Shown: positions 1 to 9,319 of the stretch, piece after piece
How positions within the stretch are numbered: the first letter of the stretch is position 1
How the letters are laid out: the number at the start of each line of letters is the position of its first letter
NCBI GenBank assembly: GCA_002440745.1
Contig: DJVB01000056.1
Coordinates: forward strand, 1 to 64,000
DNA: 64,000 nucleotides
Direction of reading: 5' to 3'
Source of the DNA: Bacteroidales bacterium UBA6267
GTDB lineage: Bacteria; Bacteroidota; Bacteroidia; Bacteroidales; UBA1556
The notes under the pieces: generated by a model
What the model was told of the DNA's origin: nothing
The model's input: only the letters and a program-made list of their open reading frames with translations
Databases searched by the model: none
Translations under genes and position numbers: made by a program

Positions 1-1614
1 GATGCGGTTTACCGAAGGGATACGATTTGTCTGATAGTTAGCCCAAATCAACAGATTTTCCAAAAGATTAATGGAATTTTCAAGAGTTTTCAGACTTGTC
101 TTCAAAGCGCGCTCTTTAGATTCCTGATCATCCACCATTCCTGAATCAACCAATTGAAGCACCTGAAAAACGCTGGTTAAAGGGCCTCTCAAATCATGTC
201 CGATTATGGAATAGGTAATATCTCTATTGATTATAGTTTGCTGAAGACGAAGTTTTTGCCGCCGAATTCTGAGAATAAAAAAGCTAATAACAAATATCAA
301 AAACACAAGTAAAAAAAGTCCAAGTCGCTGTAAATCTATGACTTGCTTATTTCTTTCAGCAAGTTTCTGATTAAAAGCATCCTCACGTTTTCGTTCCTTC
401 AATTGAAGCTCAACCTCATTGCTCCGAAGGCTATTGAGTTCGTTTTTCTCGATCAACTGTAAATATTTATTATAAAGCGAGATAATCAGCGTGTCTTTTG
501 AGGATTTCGAATGAAGTTGAATCATTTTCTCCAAACTCATTTTTTCGAACTCAATCTGTTGGTATTTTATGGAAGCATTATGAGTCAAATCGTAAAAATA
601 CAATGCTGAATCAATATTCAAATTCTCATAAATCAAACCTAAATACAAATATATTTGAGGTTTAAAACTATAATATTCAAATTTCTCAACAAGCTTTTTA
701 CCTTGATTCAAATAAGAAATGGCTTTATCCAAACTATCGTTGCGATAGTAAAATGCGCCAATTTTGACCAAGGTATTCGCCATATCTTCAAACAAAGCTA
801 ATTGTTCCTGAATTTTGAGTGATTCATGAAAATAATAAACTACAGAATCCTTATTACCCAAAGCATCGTGAACGTCTATAAAATATTCATAAGAATGCGG
901 AAATAGATTTTTGCGAGCAGATTTTTTCCGGAAACTAAAAGCCTGATAAAAATATTTTAAAGCTACGTCATATTCCTTCAATTCAAGATGAATCAATCCA
1001 AAATTATTGGCAATTAAAGCTTCAGAATAGTTCAAATCACTACCTTTCAAATATTTACGAAATATTTCATGCGCCTTATTATAATAGTACTTGGAAACAT
1101 TAAACTGTCTGCTTACAAAATACAAATTACCCAAATCGACCAAGACATAGCCGTAGGCTCCATAATCTTTAATATGTCGATAATTATCAGCACATTTCAA
1201 ATAAAACTCAGAAGCCTTTTCAACATTAAGATTTTCAAAATAAAACCTCGCTAATTCATGCTGATTAAAAACTAATAATTCAATATCACCAAGCTCCTCT
1301 GCAGCAGCGACATTTTCTTCTAAAATTTTCAAGGTTTTGATAGGATCCGTGCTCATGAAAGCGTTGGCGACAGTAATCGAATTGCCAAGATAAAAAGCAT
1401 CAATCCCATATTTCTTTTTGTATTCATTTAAAATGGAATCGCACTCATAAGCCATTTTGAAAAAGGTAGTGTCCCTCCCCTTTTCACCTCGGTAATTATA
1501 CAAATCCATGTAGATTTTCTCTATATGATTTTGCATTTTTTCCTGATTATTTTGAGATTGAAGATTTTCACCCACCAAAACAAGAAAAATAATCAATCCT
1601 AATAAAATCTTCAT
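1..1614 (-). CDS. Sensor histidine kinase with TPR sensor region, 3' end outside the window
   Basis: Partial gene: it starts at ATG 1614 and is still open at base 1, giving 538 residues. A short hydrophobic N-terminus suggests a signal peptide, followed by roughly 380 residues of helical TPR-like repeats, one membrane span (about residues 422-440) and a HisKA dimerisation helix. The phospho-acceptor His is residue 473 in the H-box IIGHDLRGPLTS. The ATPase domain would lie to the left of the window. This architecture (periplasmic TPRs, one membrane span, kinase) is common in Bacteroidota two-component kinases. No cognate response regulator adjoins it here, although two stand-alone receivers lie 15 kb away. 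The signal sensed is unknown. Confidence 0.88.
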   Translation of the reverse strand, partial: MKILLGLIIFLVLVGENLQSQNNQEKMQNHIEKIYMDLYNYRGEKGRDTTFFKMAYECDSILNEYKKKYGIDAFYLGNSITVANAFMSTDPIKTLKILEENVAAAEELGDIELLVFNQHELARFYFENLNVEKASEFYLKCADNYRHIKDYGAYGYVLVDLGNLYFVSRQFNVSKYYYNKAHEIFRKYLKGSDLNYSEALIANNFGLIHLELKEYDVALKYFYQAFSFRKKSARKNLFPHSYEYFIDVHDALGNKDSVVYYFHESLKIQEQLALFEDMANTLVKIGAFYYRNDSLDKAISYLNQGKKLVEKFEYYSFKPQIYLYLGLIYENLNIDSALYFYDLTHNASIKYQQIEFEKMSLEKMIQLHSKSSKDTLIISLYNKYLQLIEKNELNSLRSNEVELQLKERKREDAFNQKLAERNKQVIDLQRLGLFLLVFLIFVISFFILRIRRQKLRLQQTIINRDITYSIIGHDLRGPLTSVFQVLQLVDSGMVDDQESKERALKTSLKTLENSINLLENLLIWANYQTNRIPSVNRI

Positions 1615-2004
1615 ATATAAACTTTAGTCAGAGAATTAAGCAATGTTAAAATAGACTCCTTACAAGAAAGTCCGCTAAGATATGGCATTTTTTAAATTTA
1701 AATCAAATTTTACTTTAGGTTTTCGTTAAAAAATTCTTGATTTTATTGAAGTACAAATAGAGAAAAATCTCAGTTTTATCAGATAAAAAAAATGACCAAT
1801 ATTTCTCTAAACTTAACACCTTAATTTAAAAACAACTATAACCTTGAGAATCACCGTAATTAACGAATCTGATTATGAACAAATGACAAAAATCAATATA
1901 ATATAAAATATATACATACATAAAAAATGCTACTTTTACTTGTTACTTCAATAACAGATTAGATATTAAGAATTATTTTTGTTTATAATTATATCATTTG
2001 TATT
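1615..2004. other. Intergenic region between divergent genes
   Basis: 390 bases of very AT-rich DNA between the divergent kinase and rex genes. The only element I can support is a Bacteroidota -7 motif close to rex. No RNA gene or ORF of note. Confidence 0.6.
1974..1981 (+). promoter_or_regulatory. Putative rex promoter -7 element
   Basis: TATTTTTG matches the Bacteroidota TAnnTTTG consensus 23 bases before the rex ATG. The -33 TTTG box is not clear. Confidence 0.4.
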
Positions 2005-2631
2005 ATGGAAATTTTACCGGAACGTACAGTGGAAAGGCTTAGTCACTATCGCAGGGTGCTGAGCAAATTGTTAGAAATCAACAAGGAATATATTTATTCC
2101 CACGAAATTGCAAAATTATTACATATCACCCCTGTTCAAGTGAGGCGCGATTTAATGTTAATTGGGCATTCAGGAACATTACGTAAAGGATATAGAATCA
2201 GAGAATTAATCAGTTTAATTGGGACAATAATCGATAACCCTGAAAAATACAAAGTAGCAATTATAGGATTTGGTAAGCTTGGCCATGCTTTGCTCAACTA
2301 TCTTACTGAAAACGAATCGAACTTACATTTGGTAGCACTTTTTGACACAAATCCTGAGAAAATTGGCACCACAAATAATAATGTCATTTGCTATTCTGTG
2401 GACAGAATTCCTGAAATTATTAAGCGATATAACATCGACATGGCTTTATTGACTTTACCACCGCAATTTGCGCAACGCACTGCTAATCAATTAGTCGAAT
2501 CCGGCGTAAAGGGTATTATTAATTACACCTCAAGTATCCTAAGTGTTGAAGGCGCATTTTTAGAACAATACGACATGATTGCCTCACTTGAAAAAGTTGC
2601 CTATTTTACTAAACCTGAATTCTATCTATAA
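2005..2631 (+). CDS. rex: Redox-sensing transcriptional repressor Rex
   Basis: 208 residues, the usual Rex length. The N-terminal winged helix carries the family signature PVQVRRDL (43-50) and a GT-x2-KGY wing. The C-terminal Rossmann domain begins KVAIIGFGKLG with the NAD-binding GxGxxG at 88-93. Rex proteins sense the NADH/NAD+ ratio and leave their operators when NADH rises, derepressing fermentation and respiration genes. The gene is monocistronic, between an AT-rich upstream region and a strong terminator. I did not find a clear Rex operator (TTGTGAA-type palindrome) in the window, so its targets are probably elsewhere. Confidence 0.95.
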   Translation: MEILPERTVERLSHYRRVLSKLLEINKEYIYSHEIAKLLHITPVQVRRDLMLIGHSGTLRKGYRIRELISLIGTIIDNPEKYKVAIIGFGKLGHALLNYLTENESNLHLVALFDTNPEKIGTTNNNVICYSVDRIPEIIKRYNIDMALLTLPPQFAQRTANQLVESGVKGIINYTSSILSVEGAFLEQYDMIASLEKVAYFTKPEFYL

Positions 2632-2645
2632 AACAAACATATAAG

Positions 2646-2673
2646 AAAAAGGCGCCGGTCGGCGCCTTTTTTT
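2646..2673. terminator. Bidirectional intrinsic terminator between rex and the MORN lipoprotein
   Basis: An 11-bp stem (AAAAAGGCGCC / GGCGCCTTTTT) with a GGTC loop and T runs on both strands. It lies between two convergent genes and even touches the minus-strand stop codon. Confidence 0.9.
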
Positions 2674-3157
2674 ATTTCTCTTGACCCAAACTTAAGTCTA
2701 ATTCTTTAGCTAATTTCCCGTCTTTTGTATAAAATTTCCAAATACCAACCTTCTTTCCGTTTTCATATTTACCTTGATATCGGATTTTGCCATTTTCAAA
2801 ATATACAGATTTAAGTCCATGATCGACGCCATTTTTATAAAAACCTTCCGTTAGCAAATCACCTTCTTCGCTATAGGCCTTCCATTCGCCATCCCGAACC
2901 CCTTCGAGCATATCTCCAATCATATATAGCTGACCATTACGGTAAAAATAGCTTTTCAAAACTCGCAAACTATCATACAAATAAGCCTGCTCTGCTATCA
3001 TTTTTGTGCTATCGTCATAGTATTCTGTAATGACAAGTTCGCCCAATTCAACAGCTCTTTTAGCATCCTTATCAGAAACGTTTTTCTCCTTACAAGATGA
3101 CAACCAGACAGTTGCAATAATTACAGAAAAAATTAAAACGAGACGAAAATTATTCAT
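2672..3157 (-). CDS. MORN-repeat lipoprotein (YwqK-like)
   Basis: 161 residues. A lipoprotein signal peptide ends at the lipobox LSSC, so the mature protein is probably anchored in the outer membrane. The rest is a series of MORN-variant repeats of the form Y-x-NG-x-x-x-x-G-x-W/K-x-Y (for example YFENGKIRYQGKYENGKKVG). Such proteins are annotated in databases as YwqK-family 'antitoxins', but nothing here supports a toxin partner and the role is unknown. It starts 3 bases after the ompH-like gene ends, so the two are probably co-transcribed. Confidence 0.8.
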   Translation of the reverse strand: MNNFRLVLIFSVIIATVWLSSCKEKNVSDKDAKRAVELGELVITEYYDDSTKMIAEQAYLYDSLRVLKSYFYRNGQLYMIGDMLEGVRDGEWKAYSEEGDLLTEGFYKNGVDHGLKSVYFENGKIRYQGKYENGKKVGIWKFYTKDGKLAKELDLSLGQEK

Positions 3158-3160
3158 TTT

Positions 3161-3820
3161 TTACTTTTTGAAATTCCGATATTCACTATTTAGTTTCGTT
3201 ACCACATCTTGAGTGATATCAATTTGTGGAGTAGCAGTAAGTATTCCACTTAGGTAAGAATGTTGAAAAATCACATCGTAACCATTTATTTCACGGTATC
3301 TATTTAAGAAAGCAAGTATGGTATCATTAATCTGCTGATTCAGCTCTTGTTTTCTGATAATCAGCTTATTAGTAACTTCATCTTCCAATTGTTTAATCTC
3401 CAACTGTTGCTTTTCCAAACTAGCCTCCAATTCTTGTTGCTGCTTAAGGCTCAATAAATTAGCCTTACCTTTTTCCATATACTCGGTATAATCCTTCTCC
3501 AATTTCATCATTTTAGATTCGTAAGCCGACTGCAGGCGAGTTTGCTCACGTTCTAAACTTTTCAAGGTATTATTCACAAATTCATATTGATTCCAAAGTG
3601 TATCTGTATTGACGTAAACAACTTTAAGATCAGCAAAATTGATAGCAGCAGAATCATTTGGATTAGTCAAATCGACTTTTTTAGCTACAGAAGTATCCTG
3701 TTCATCATTGGAGGAATCCGCAGAATTAGTTTTTGGTTTATTTACAAAAAGGAAAACTACAGCCACAATTAATAGAAGGCTGATTAATATGTTTACAATT
3801 GATAATGTTTTATTATTCAT
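3161..3820 (-). CDS. OmpH/Skp family periplasmic chaperone
   Basis: 219 residues. One N-terminal hydrophobic segment (about 9-27) is followed by a Ser/Asp-rich linker and a long coiled coil rich in Glu, Gln, Lys and Leu, then a short C-terminal part, the layout of OmpH/Skp chaperones that escort outer-membrane proteins. The segment VVYVNTDTLWNQYEFV is the typical strand before the coiled coil in Bacteroidota members. It is the first gene of a pair with the MORN lipoprotein; a -7 element lies 26 bases upstream. The family call is firm, the exact client set unknown. Confidence 0.85.
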   Translation of the reverse strand: MNNKTLSIVNILISLLLIVAVVFLFVNKPKTNSADSSNDEQDTSVAKKVDLTNPNDSAAINFADLKVVYVNTDTLWNQYEFVNNTLKSLEREQTRLQSAYESKMMKLEKDYTEYMEKGKANLLSLKQQQELEASLEKQQLEIKQLEDEVTNKLIIRKQELNQQINDTILAFLNRYREINGYDVIFQHSYLSGILTATPQIDITQDVVTKLNSEYRNFKK

Positions 3821-3845
3821 AATATTAATTCTTAAAAAAGGGTTG

Positions 3846-3853
3846 CAAAGATA
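3846..3853 (-). promoter_or_regulatory. Putative promoter -7 element of the ompH-like operon
   Basis: Reads TATCTTTG on the minus strand, an exact match to TAnnTTTG, 26 bases before the start codon. Confidence 0.5.
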
Positions 3854-3884
3854 GTATTTAATTGATTTTAAAACTTGTCATAAA

Positions 3885-5483
3885 TCAAAACAATTCATCG
3901 TATTTTGTCCAAAGGTCGTCACCGAGTTTGATACCTTTTTGAACTACTTCGTTACCCCACTTGTTGGTATAATCAGTCAAAACTTGAATCACTTCTTCCT
4001 TATTTCCAGCATTATAACTCTCCAAGACCATTTTTTCAAAACCTTCTGCTTCGCCAAAAAGTTGCTGCTGAACAGGATTCCAAACGGCATCCACATCATG
4101 ACGCATTTCCCCCCAGCGCTGAGCGGCTAAGGTGCCTAATCGATTAAAAACCCACCAAGCCGACTCCAAAGTATAGCCATTCACCCGACCAGGAGTTGAA
4201 TATGGTTTCGGCAAATGAGTTATGGAACAATAAACCGGAATATAAACAGAAGTAGCAATATTATCCATCGCCAACCAAACTTTACCACCGATTGCATCGG
4301 GCAACCAACTTCTTGATTGAGTAATCGTTCCATACATCGTGTACCAACGGGCAATTGTTCTTTCGCCCAACCATCCCCAACCGCCGTTTATCTTGTGCAA
4401 TTTATTGGCATCGTAAGGCATAAATGGGTTTGCTAATGGTGAAATCATTGTTTTACCGTTATCGTCCGTAACGGTCAAATCTTTAGTCATATCAAAAGGA
4501 GTTCCTTCATAATAATCCTTAAAAACAGCTACCATTTTATCTAAAGTCACTTTATCATCAGGCTTGACAGAAAATGGATAATCCTCTTGATTTGGATCCA
4601 ATTTTAAGGAAGGTGCCATCAAATCAAAAACCCGCCATTCTCTTCGGCGCGAAGCCAAACTTGTTCGACTTTCCGGAGCATAAACATGATTAAAGCGAAA
4701 AGGCACACCGGATTTTTCAGACCACCAACCAAATTTCTCAGCAACCGAATATATATTTTTTGAAGCCATAAAAAAATCTTTATTCTTCAAATCGATTTCC
4801 TTAATGGTGCTGGCATTGGCGTTCACACTGATATGATCGTCCGGGACCCGTTGTGCAACCCAAACTGCTCCCCTATTTCCTTTACCCGAGCCAACGATTT
4901 CAAGGTGCCAAACCTCCGTCTTATCAGCAATCGTTAATGCTTCTCCATAGTCAATCCAACCATATTCGTTCAGTAACTCATCAGCCAATTTTATTGCCTC
5001 TCTTGCCGTTGTTGTGCGCTCTAACATTAATTGGCAAAGTCGCTGACAATCAATAAGTCCATTGTCAGACTGCAAAGTATCACGACCCCCAAAAGTGGAT
5101 TCGCCGATAGCTAATTGATGCTCATTCATCGAAGGATAAGCCGTATTTAAAAAAGCGTAAGTGTGCTTTACTTGCGGAATTTCCCCGATTTTTTCATGGC
5201 CATACATGGGCATAGCTTTGGTGTTATCCGGCACGCGCTTATACATTGGCATACTGGCTCCATCCGGATGATCCTTTGCAGGCGTCATATCCATCCACGA
5301 CCGCGTGCGATGACTATCATCGGTATGTGAAGTCATAACAGATCCATCATAACTTGCTAATTTACCCACAGTTATAGAAGTACACCCCTCAGGAACTCCT
5401 GCCTTCCAATCCGTTTTGTCAGGTTGAGAATATACAGTAAAAAAGGCAAAATGTAAAAGGCTAAAAACTAAAATACGGTTCAT
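3885..5483 (-). CDS. C69 family dipeptidase (PepD-like), secreted
   Basis: 532 residues. A signal peptide ends near Q20 and the presumed N-terminal nucleophile Cys34 follows in EGCTSITVGKLASYDGS, the start of peptidase family C69/U34 (an Ntn-hydrolase fold whose Cys is exposed by processing). The conserved GESTFGGRDTL and GEALTIADKTEVWHLEIVGSG blocks are present. These enzymes hydrolyse dipeptides with broad specificity, here likely in the periplasm. Its start codon overlaps the end of pssA by four bases, suggesting translational coupling, though the functions are unrelated. Length and motifs are complete. Confidence 0.93.
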   Translation of the reverse strand: MNRILVFSLLHFAFFTVYSQPDKTDWKAGVPEGCTSITVGKLASYDGSVMTSHTDDSHRTRSWMDMTPAKDHPDGASMPMYKRVPDNTKAMPMYGHEKIGEIPQVKHTYAFLNTAYPSMNEHQLAIGESTFGGRDTLQSDNGLIDCQRLCQLMLERTTTAREAIKLADELLNEYGWIDYGEALTIADKTEVWHLEIVGSGKGNRGAVWVAQRVPDDHISVNANASTIKEIDLKNKDFFMASKNIYSVAEKFGWWSEKSGVPFRFNHVYAPESRTSLASRRREWRVFDLMAPSLKLDPNQEDYPFSVKPDDKVTLDKMVAVFKDYYEGTPFDMTKDLTVTDDNGKTMISPLANPFMPYDANKLHKINGGWGWLGERTIARWYTMYGTITQSRSWLPDAIGGKVWLAMDNIATSVYIPVYCSITHLPKPYSTPGRVNGYTLESAWWVFNRLGTLAAQRWGEMRHDVDAVWNPVQQQLFGEAEGFEKMVLESYNAGNKEEVIQVLTDYTNKWGNEVVQKGIKLGDDLWTKYDELF

Positions 5484-6226
5484 AATTTATTGTTTTGCAA
5501 AGGTTTAGTAAAAAGAGTCCAGAGTAAACTCAAGAGAACATAATAGAGAATAATGATTGAAACAGACATATACCAGACGTAAATGAAAATGGAAAAAATG
5601 ACTATCGCGCCAAAAATGAGCAGATATCGCCAGAAATTCTGTTTAAAAGAAAGATTGTAGAATTTTAATGAAAGCATGGGTAAATTTATCAAAGGCATTA
5701 TGGATGAAAAAACCACAATTGCAAGCACGAATCGGTAATCCGATACAAATTTACCCAAACTATTGCAATGACAAACGGCATGATTAACCAATGAAACTCC
5801 TCCTATAAAAATGGCGTTTGCCGGAGTTGGCATACCTACAAAGAACACAGATTGTCGGGTGTCCACATTGAATTTCGCTAAACGCAAGGCACTGGATGCC
5901 AAAACTATAAGGGATACAAATGGAATTAAATTAAGAAATCCTGTTATAGCAACATCCGGCAAATTGATGGATTCGTAAAGCATCCTATAGAGCATTACCG
6001 AAGGTAGAAAACCAAAGGAAATCAAGTCTGCCAAGCTGTCCAATTCTTTTCCGACAGGAGATGAAACATGAAGCAAACGTGCAGCAAAACCATCAAAAAA
6101 ATCGAAAACTGCAGCAGCTATCATAAGCCAGAATGCAATCTGCCAGAAACCACTTAAGGCTGCAACTACACCAATAGCACCGGATAAAAGGTTCAAAAGG
6201 GTGATAGAATTAGGTATATGTTTCAT
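5480..6226 (-). CDS. pssA: CDP-diacylglycerol--serine O-phosphatidyltransferase
   Basis: 248 residues, multi-spanning membrane protein. The CDP-alcohol phosphatidyltransferase motif DG-x2-AR-x8-G-x3-D-x3-D is perfect: D45, G46, A49, R50, G59, D63, D67. This enzyme makes phosphatidylserine from CDP-diacylglycerol and serine, the first step to phosphatidylethanolamine. At least six further hydrophobic segments follow. The motif alone would also fit a phosphatidylglycerophosphate synthase, but the N-terminus (IPNSITLLNLLSG) and length are those of the Bacteroidota PssA type. Confidence 0.9.
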   Translation of the reverse strand: MKHIPNSITLLNLLSGAIGVVAALSGFWQIAFWLMIAAAVFDFFDGFAARLLHVSSPVGKELDSLADLISFGFLPSVMLYRMLYESINLPDVAITGFLNLIPFVSLIVLASSALRLAKFNVDTRQSVFFVGMPTPANAIFIGGVSLVNHAVCHCNSLGKFVSDYRFVLAIVVFSSIMPLINLPMLSLKFYNLSFKQNFWRYLLIFGAIVIFSIFIYVWYMSVSIIILYYVLLSLLWTLFTKPLQNNKL

Positions 6227-6257
6227 AGATTAATAGTAAATTTTGGTAAAAAAGGAA

Positions 6258-6282
6258 AGGCGACACCGCTAAGTTGCCGCCT
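6258..6282 (-). terminator. Intrinsic terminator after the M20 dipeptidase
   Basis: On the minus strand AGGCGGCA and TGTCGCCT form an 8-bp stem with one G-U pair and a 9-nt loop, followed by a T-rich run (TTCCTTTTTTT). It lies between the M20 stop and the pssA start. Confidence 0.7.
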
Positions 6283-6291
6283 GTCTTTTTG

Positions 6292-7662
6292 TTATTTCAT
6301 TTCCTCTTCAAAAAATTTATAGAACCAAGTAATAGTCTCAATTCCTTTGTAAAAATTGAACAGAGGATAATTTTCATTAGGAGAATGAATGGCGTCCGAT
6401 TCCAAACCAAATCCCATCAGAATGGATTTTATTTCAAGGATTTGCTCAAAAGCAGCTACAATTGGGATACTACCACCTGAACGAGTTGGAACAGGTTTTT
6501 TGCCAAAAGACTGTGTATAAGCTTTTTCCGCAGCTTTATAAGCCGGCATATCTAAAGGAGACACATAAGCCTGACCTCCATGCAAAGCCTCCACTTCAAC
6601 TTTTACTGATTCAGGAGCTATAGATTTAAAATGTTCGGCAAATAAATCAGCAATTTTTTCATGATTCTGATTGGGCACAAGACGCATGGAAATTTTCGCA
6701 TAAGCTTCCGATGGCAGCACAGTTTTAGCACCTTCTCCGGTATAACCGCTCCAAATTCCATTCACATCCAAACTTGGCCTGATTCCGGTGCGTTCATTGG
6801 TCGAAAAACCTGCTTCACCGTGAACATTTTTCAAATCTAAGGCTTTCTTATAATTTTCGAGATTAAAAGGAGCTTTAGCCATTTCGGCTCTCTCCGCATC
6901 ACTGATTATCAACACATCATCATAAAAACCGGGGATGGTGATTCGATTATTTTCATCAGTCAAAGAGGCTATCATTTTGGCTAAAACATTTGCCGGATTA
7001 GCAACAGCACCTCCAAATAAACCGCTATGCAAGTCACGGTTTGGACCTGTTACCTTCACCTGCATATAGGCCAAACCTCGTAGCCCTGTTGTGATTGATG
7101 GAATATCCTGAGCAATCATACTGGTATCGGAAATGAGAATAACATCTGCTTTGAGCATTTCTTTATGTTTCTGACACCATGCACCCAAACTTGGCGAACC
7201 AATTTCTTCTTCGCCTTCAATCATGAATTTCACGTTGATTTTAAGGCTATTAGTCTTAACGAGTGCTTCAAAGGCTTTAATTTGCATAAAGGATTGTCCT
7301 TTATCATCATCTGCCCCACGAGCAAAAATCTTTCCGTCACGAATTTCCGGTTCAAATGGTTGCGATTTCCACAAATTGATCGGATCAACCGGCATGACAT
7401 CATAATGACCATAAACTAAAACTGTTGGTTTTGACGGATCGACCATTTTTTCAGCGTAAACCACAGGGTTTCCATCGGAAGGCATCACCTCAGCCTTATC
7501 AGCTCCGGCTTCTAATAATCGAGTTTTCAACATCTCAGCAGCCCGAACCATATCTTGTTTATTCTCTGATAATGAGCTAATTGAAGGTATTCTTATTAAT
7601 TCAAACAACTCCTCTAAAAACCGTTCCTTATTGGATTCGATATAATTTAACGCGTTTTCCAT
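6292..7662 (-). CDS. M20 family metallo-dipeptidase
   Basis: 456 residues, no signal peptide, so cytoplasmic. Zinc-site motifs are in order: GHYDVMPVDP (H86, D88), ARGADDDKGQ (bridging D119) and EGEEEIGSPS (catalytic and metal Glu around 150-153). The dimerisation lid lies between about 190 and 340. The sequence resembles the carnosinase-like M20 group annotated as 'dipeptidase' in Bacteroidota rather than DapE or ArgE. It is monocistronic, with its own -7 element and terminator. Substrate range is not determinable from sequence. Confidence 0.92.
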   Translation of the reverse strand: MENALNYIESNKERFLEELFELIRIPSISSLSENKQDMVRAAEMLKTRLLEAGADKAEVMPSDGNPVVYAEKMVDPSKPTVLVYGHYDVMPVDPINLWKSQPFEPEIRDGKIFARGADDDKGQSFMQIKAFEALVKTNSLKINVKFMIEGEEEIGSPSLGAWCQKHKEMLKADVILISDTSMIAQDIPSITTGLRGLAYMQVKVTGPNRDLHSGLFGGAVANPANVLAKMIASLTDENNRITIPGFYDDVLIISDAERAEMAKAPFNLENYKKALDLKNVHGEAGFSTNERTGIRPSLDVNGIWSGYTGEGAKTVLPSEAYAKISMRLVPNQNHEKIADLFAEHFKSIAPESVKVEVEALHGGQAYVSPLDMPAYKAAEKAYTQSFGKKPVPTRSGGSIPIVAAFEQILEIKSILMGFGLESDAIHSPNENYPLFNFYKGIETITWFYKFFEEEMK

Positions 7663-7693
7663 AGATAAATATTTTATAAAGTTTAATAGCCGA

Positions 7694-7701
7694 CAAAGTT
7701 A
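7694..7701 (-). promoter_or_regulatory. Putative promoter -7 element of the M20 dipeptidase
   Basis: Reads TAACTTTG on the minus strand, matching TAnnTTTG, 32 bases upstream of the start codon. Confidence 0.45.
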
Positions 7702-7710
7702 GGAAAAAAG

Positions 7711-8601
7711 CTAAACGAGCGATTCAAAATAGATGAAGAGCCTGCCAATTCTTCCACCCCAACTCATTAAAAGAAAAATAAAAAGCGGCATCAGAATTAA
7801 ATTGGTATGAATCACAAAAAAAACAAAGTTAAAACTCGGCCGTTCTCTTAAAAAACTCAATAGCGGAAAAGCCAAAATCAATGGTACTAATGGAAAACTT
7901 GATGCCGGGGTCATGGGAGAAATATCCAACATCTCACCGTCTGTAGTCCTGTGCAAAACTACCGATTTAAAATCTTGAAAATAAGGGCTTAACTCGTATT
8001 CTGCTATCAAAACATGTCCTTTGTTCAAGAAATAAAAACTTCGTTCAACCTCAATTTCTCGACCTTGAAGGACCACATAAAATGAACTGTACTCATTCTT
8101 CTGAATGAGGGTGGCTATCTCAAAATTTTGACGTGAGGGCAGATTAGCATCCAAAACAAAAACAATCGCTAAAAGTGTAGATATTGCAGTGATTACCATC
8201 GCCAATTTCCGCTTATAACCTGACTTGTAGTCGTCAAAGAATCGCTGATATATTCGTTGACTCCGTCTCTCAAATGCTTCTTCATAAGCCTGTTGCGCCC
8301 GCTCATACCGTTTTTGAGGATCAGAAAAATCAAAATTTGACTCGTAAGTTGCTGAAGCTCGATATTTTCTATCGGATTTTTTGGAATCCTGATTTTCAGC
8401 ATATTGTCGCTGACTTGTGGTGTTCTTTCGAGACAGAAATTCGTAAGCTTCATGGATTTCAATAAATTGTTCGCGAGCATCCGGTGAATGATTACGATCG
8501 GGATGAAACGCTAATGCGAGCTTACGATATGCTGATTTAATTTCAGCTTCCGAGGCTAATTCGCTAACATTCAATATGCGCAAAGCATCCAACCGATTCA
8601 T
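7711..8601 (-). CDS. J-domain protein with C-terminal membrane segments
   Basis: 296 residues. A J domain occupies about residues 4-57 with the essential HPD at 33-35 (AFHPDRNHSPDAREQF), so it should stimulate a DnaK-type Hsp70. There is no Gly/Phe-rich or zinc-finger region, so this is a type III J protein, not DnaJ itself. A charged linker follows, then a membrane span near 131-150 and two or three more hydrophobic segments at the C-terminus. The J domain would face the cytoplasm. It is the last gene of a three-gene operon with the RsmI-like methylase and the dehydratase. The client is unknown. Confidence 0.85.
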   Translation of the reverse strand: MNRLDALRILNVSELASEAEIKSAYRKLALAFHPDRNHSPDAREQFIEIHEAYEFLSRKNTTSQRQYAENQDSKKSDRKYRASATYESNFDFSDPQKRYERAQQAYEEAFERRSQRIYQRFFDDYKSGYKRKLAMVITAISTLLAIVFVLDANLPSRQNFEIATLIQKNEYSSFYVVLQGREIEVERSFYFLNKGHVLIAEYELSPYFQDFKSVVLHRTTDGEMLDISPMTPASSFPLVPLILAFPLLSFLRERPSFNFVFFVIHTNLILMPLFIFLLMSWGGRIGRLFIYFESLV

Positions 8602-8608
8602 CAGAAAG

Positions 8609-9319
8609 CTATTTATAGAGTAAAAAAATCATATTAACTTTTCCAAGTTTTCTACCTGAAAATCGCCATTCTCCAACACTCATTGTTCGAATATGCTCAC
8701 TTTTCCCTGACACATCGGAAGCTATACATAACTTGAGCGATGAAGCACAAACACTCAAAATAGCATCAAAAATCTGCTGGTTTCGGTAAGGTGTTTCGAT
8801 AAAAATCTGGGTTTGATTTTCACGCATTATCTTCATTTCCAATTCTTTGAGTTTTTGCTTTCGATCCTTATCATTTATCGGAAGATAACCGTTAAAAGCA
8901 AAATTCTGCCCATTAAAACCGGAAGCCATCAAAGCGAGAAAAATGGAAGAAGGTCCGACCAAAGGAATCACCTTCAGATTGAGATTTTGAGCCTTTTCTA
9001 CAATTATATTTCCTGGGTCGGCAATACAAGGCAGGCCCGATTCAGATAAAATCCCCATATTTTCACCCGAAAGCAAAGGATTCAAATAACTATCTAAATC
9101 ATTAGTGTTGGAGTGTTTATTCAACTCAAAGAACTGAACCTGAGTGTCGAAATCGGCAGAGAAACCAATTTTTCGTAAATAGCGCCTTGCTGTTCGAATA
9201 TCTTCAACAATGAAATATCTGATTTCCATAACTATCTCCACAACCCCAGCAGGAATTACGTTGCTTTCGGTATCACTACTGATTACATTTGGTATTAAAT
9301 ACAATTTTCCTAAGCTCAT
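8609..9319 (-). CDS. RsmI-like SAM-dependent methyltransferase (tetrapyrrole methylase fold)
   Basis: About 236 residues from ATG 9319, which overlaps the stop of the upstream dehydratase (TGATG); a GTG one codon earlier is less likely. Conserved blocks include GILSESGLPCIADPGNIIV and PLVGPSSIFLALMASGFNGQ, corresponding to the family's DAGTPxIsDPG and GPSA regions, and IFIETPYRNQQ. RsmI 2'-O-methylates C1402 of 16S rRNA. Bacteroidota often carry two members of this family, a canonical RsmI and a divergent one; this looks like the divergent form because it has ESGLPC in place of DAGTPG. The target is therefore uncertain. Confidence 0.8.
   Translation of the reverse strand: MSLGKLYLIPNVISSDTESNVIPAGVVEIVMEIRYFIVEDIRTARRYLRKIGFSADFDTQVQFFELNKHSNTNDLDSYLNPLLSGENMGILSESGLPCIADPGNIIVEKAQNLNLKVIPLVGPSSIFLALMASGFNGQNFAFNGYLPINDKDRKQKLKELEMKIMRENQTQIFIETPYRNQQIFDAILSVCASSLKLCIASDVSGKSEHIRTMSVGEWRFSGRKLGKVNMIFLLYK

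Noticed and set aside
2672..3157. Antitoxin from the 'YwqK family antitoxin' label for MORN repeat proteins.
   Set aside because: The protein is a lipoprotein next to an OmpH chaperone; there is no toxin candidate. The label is a legacy annotation.
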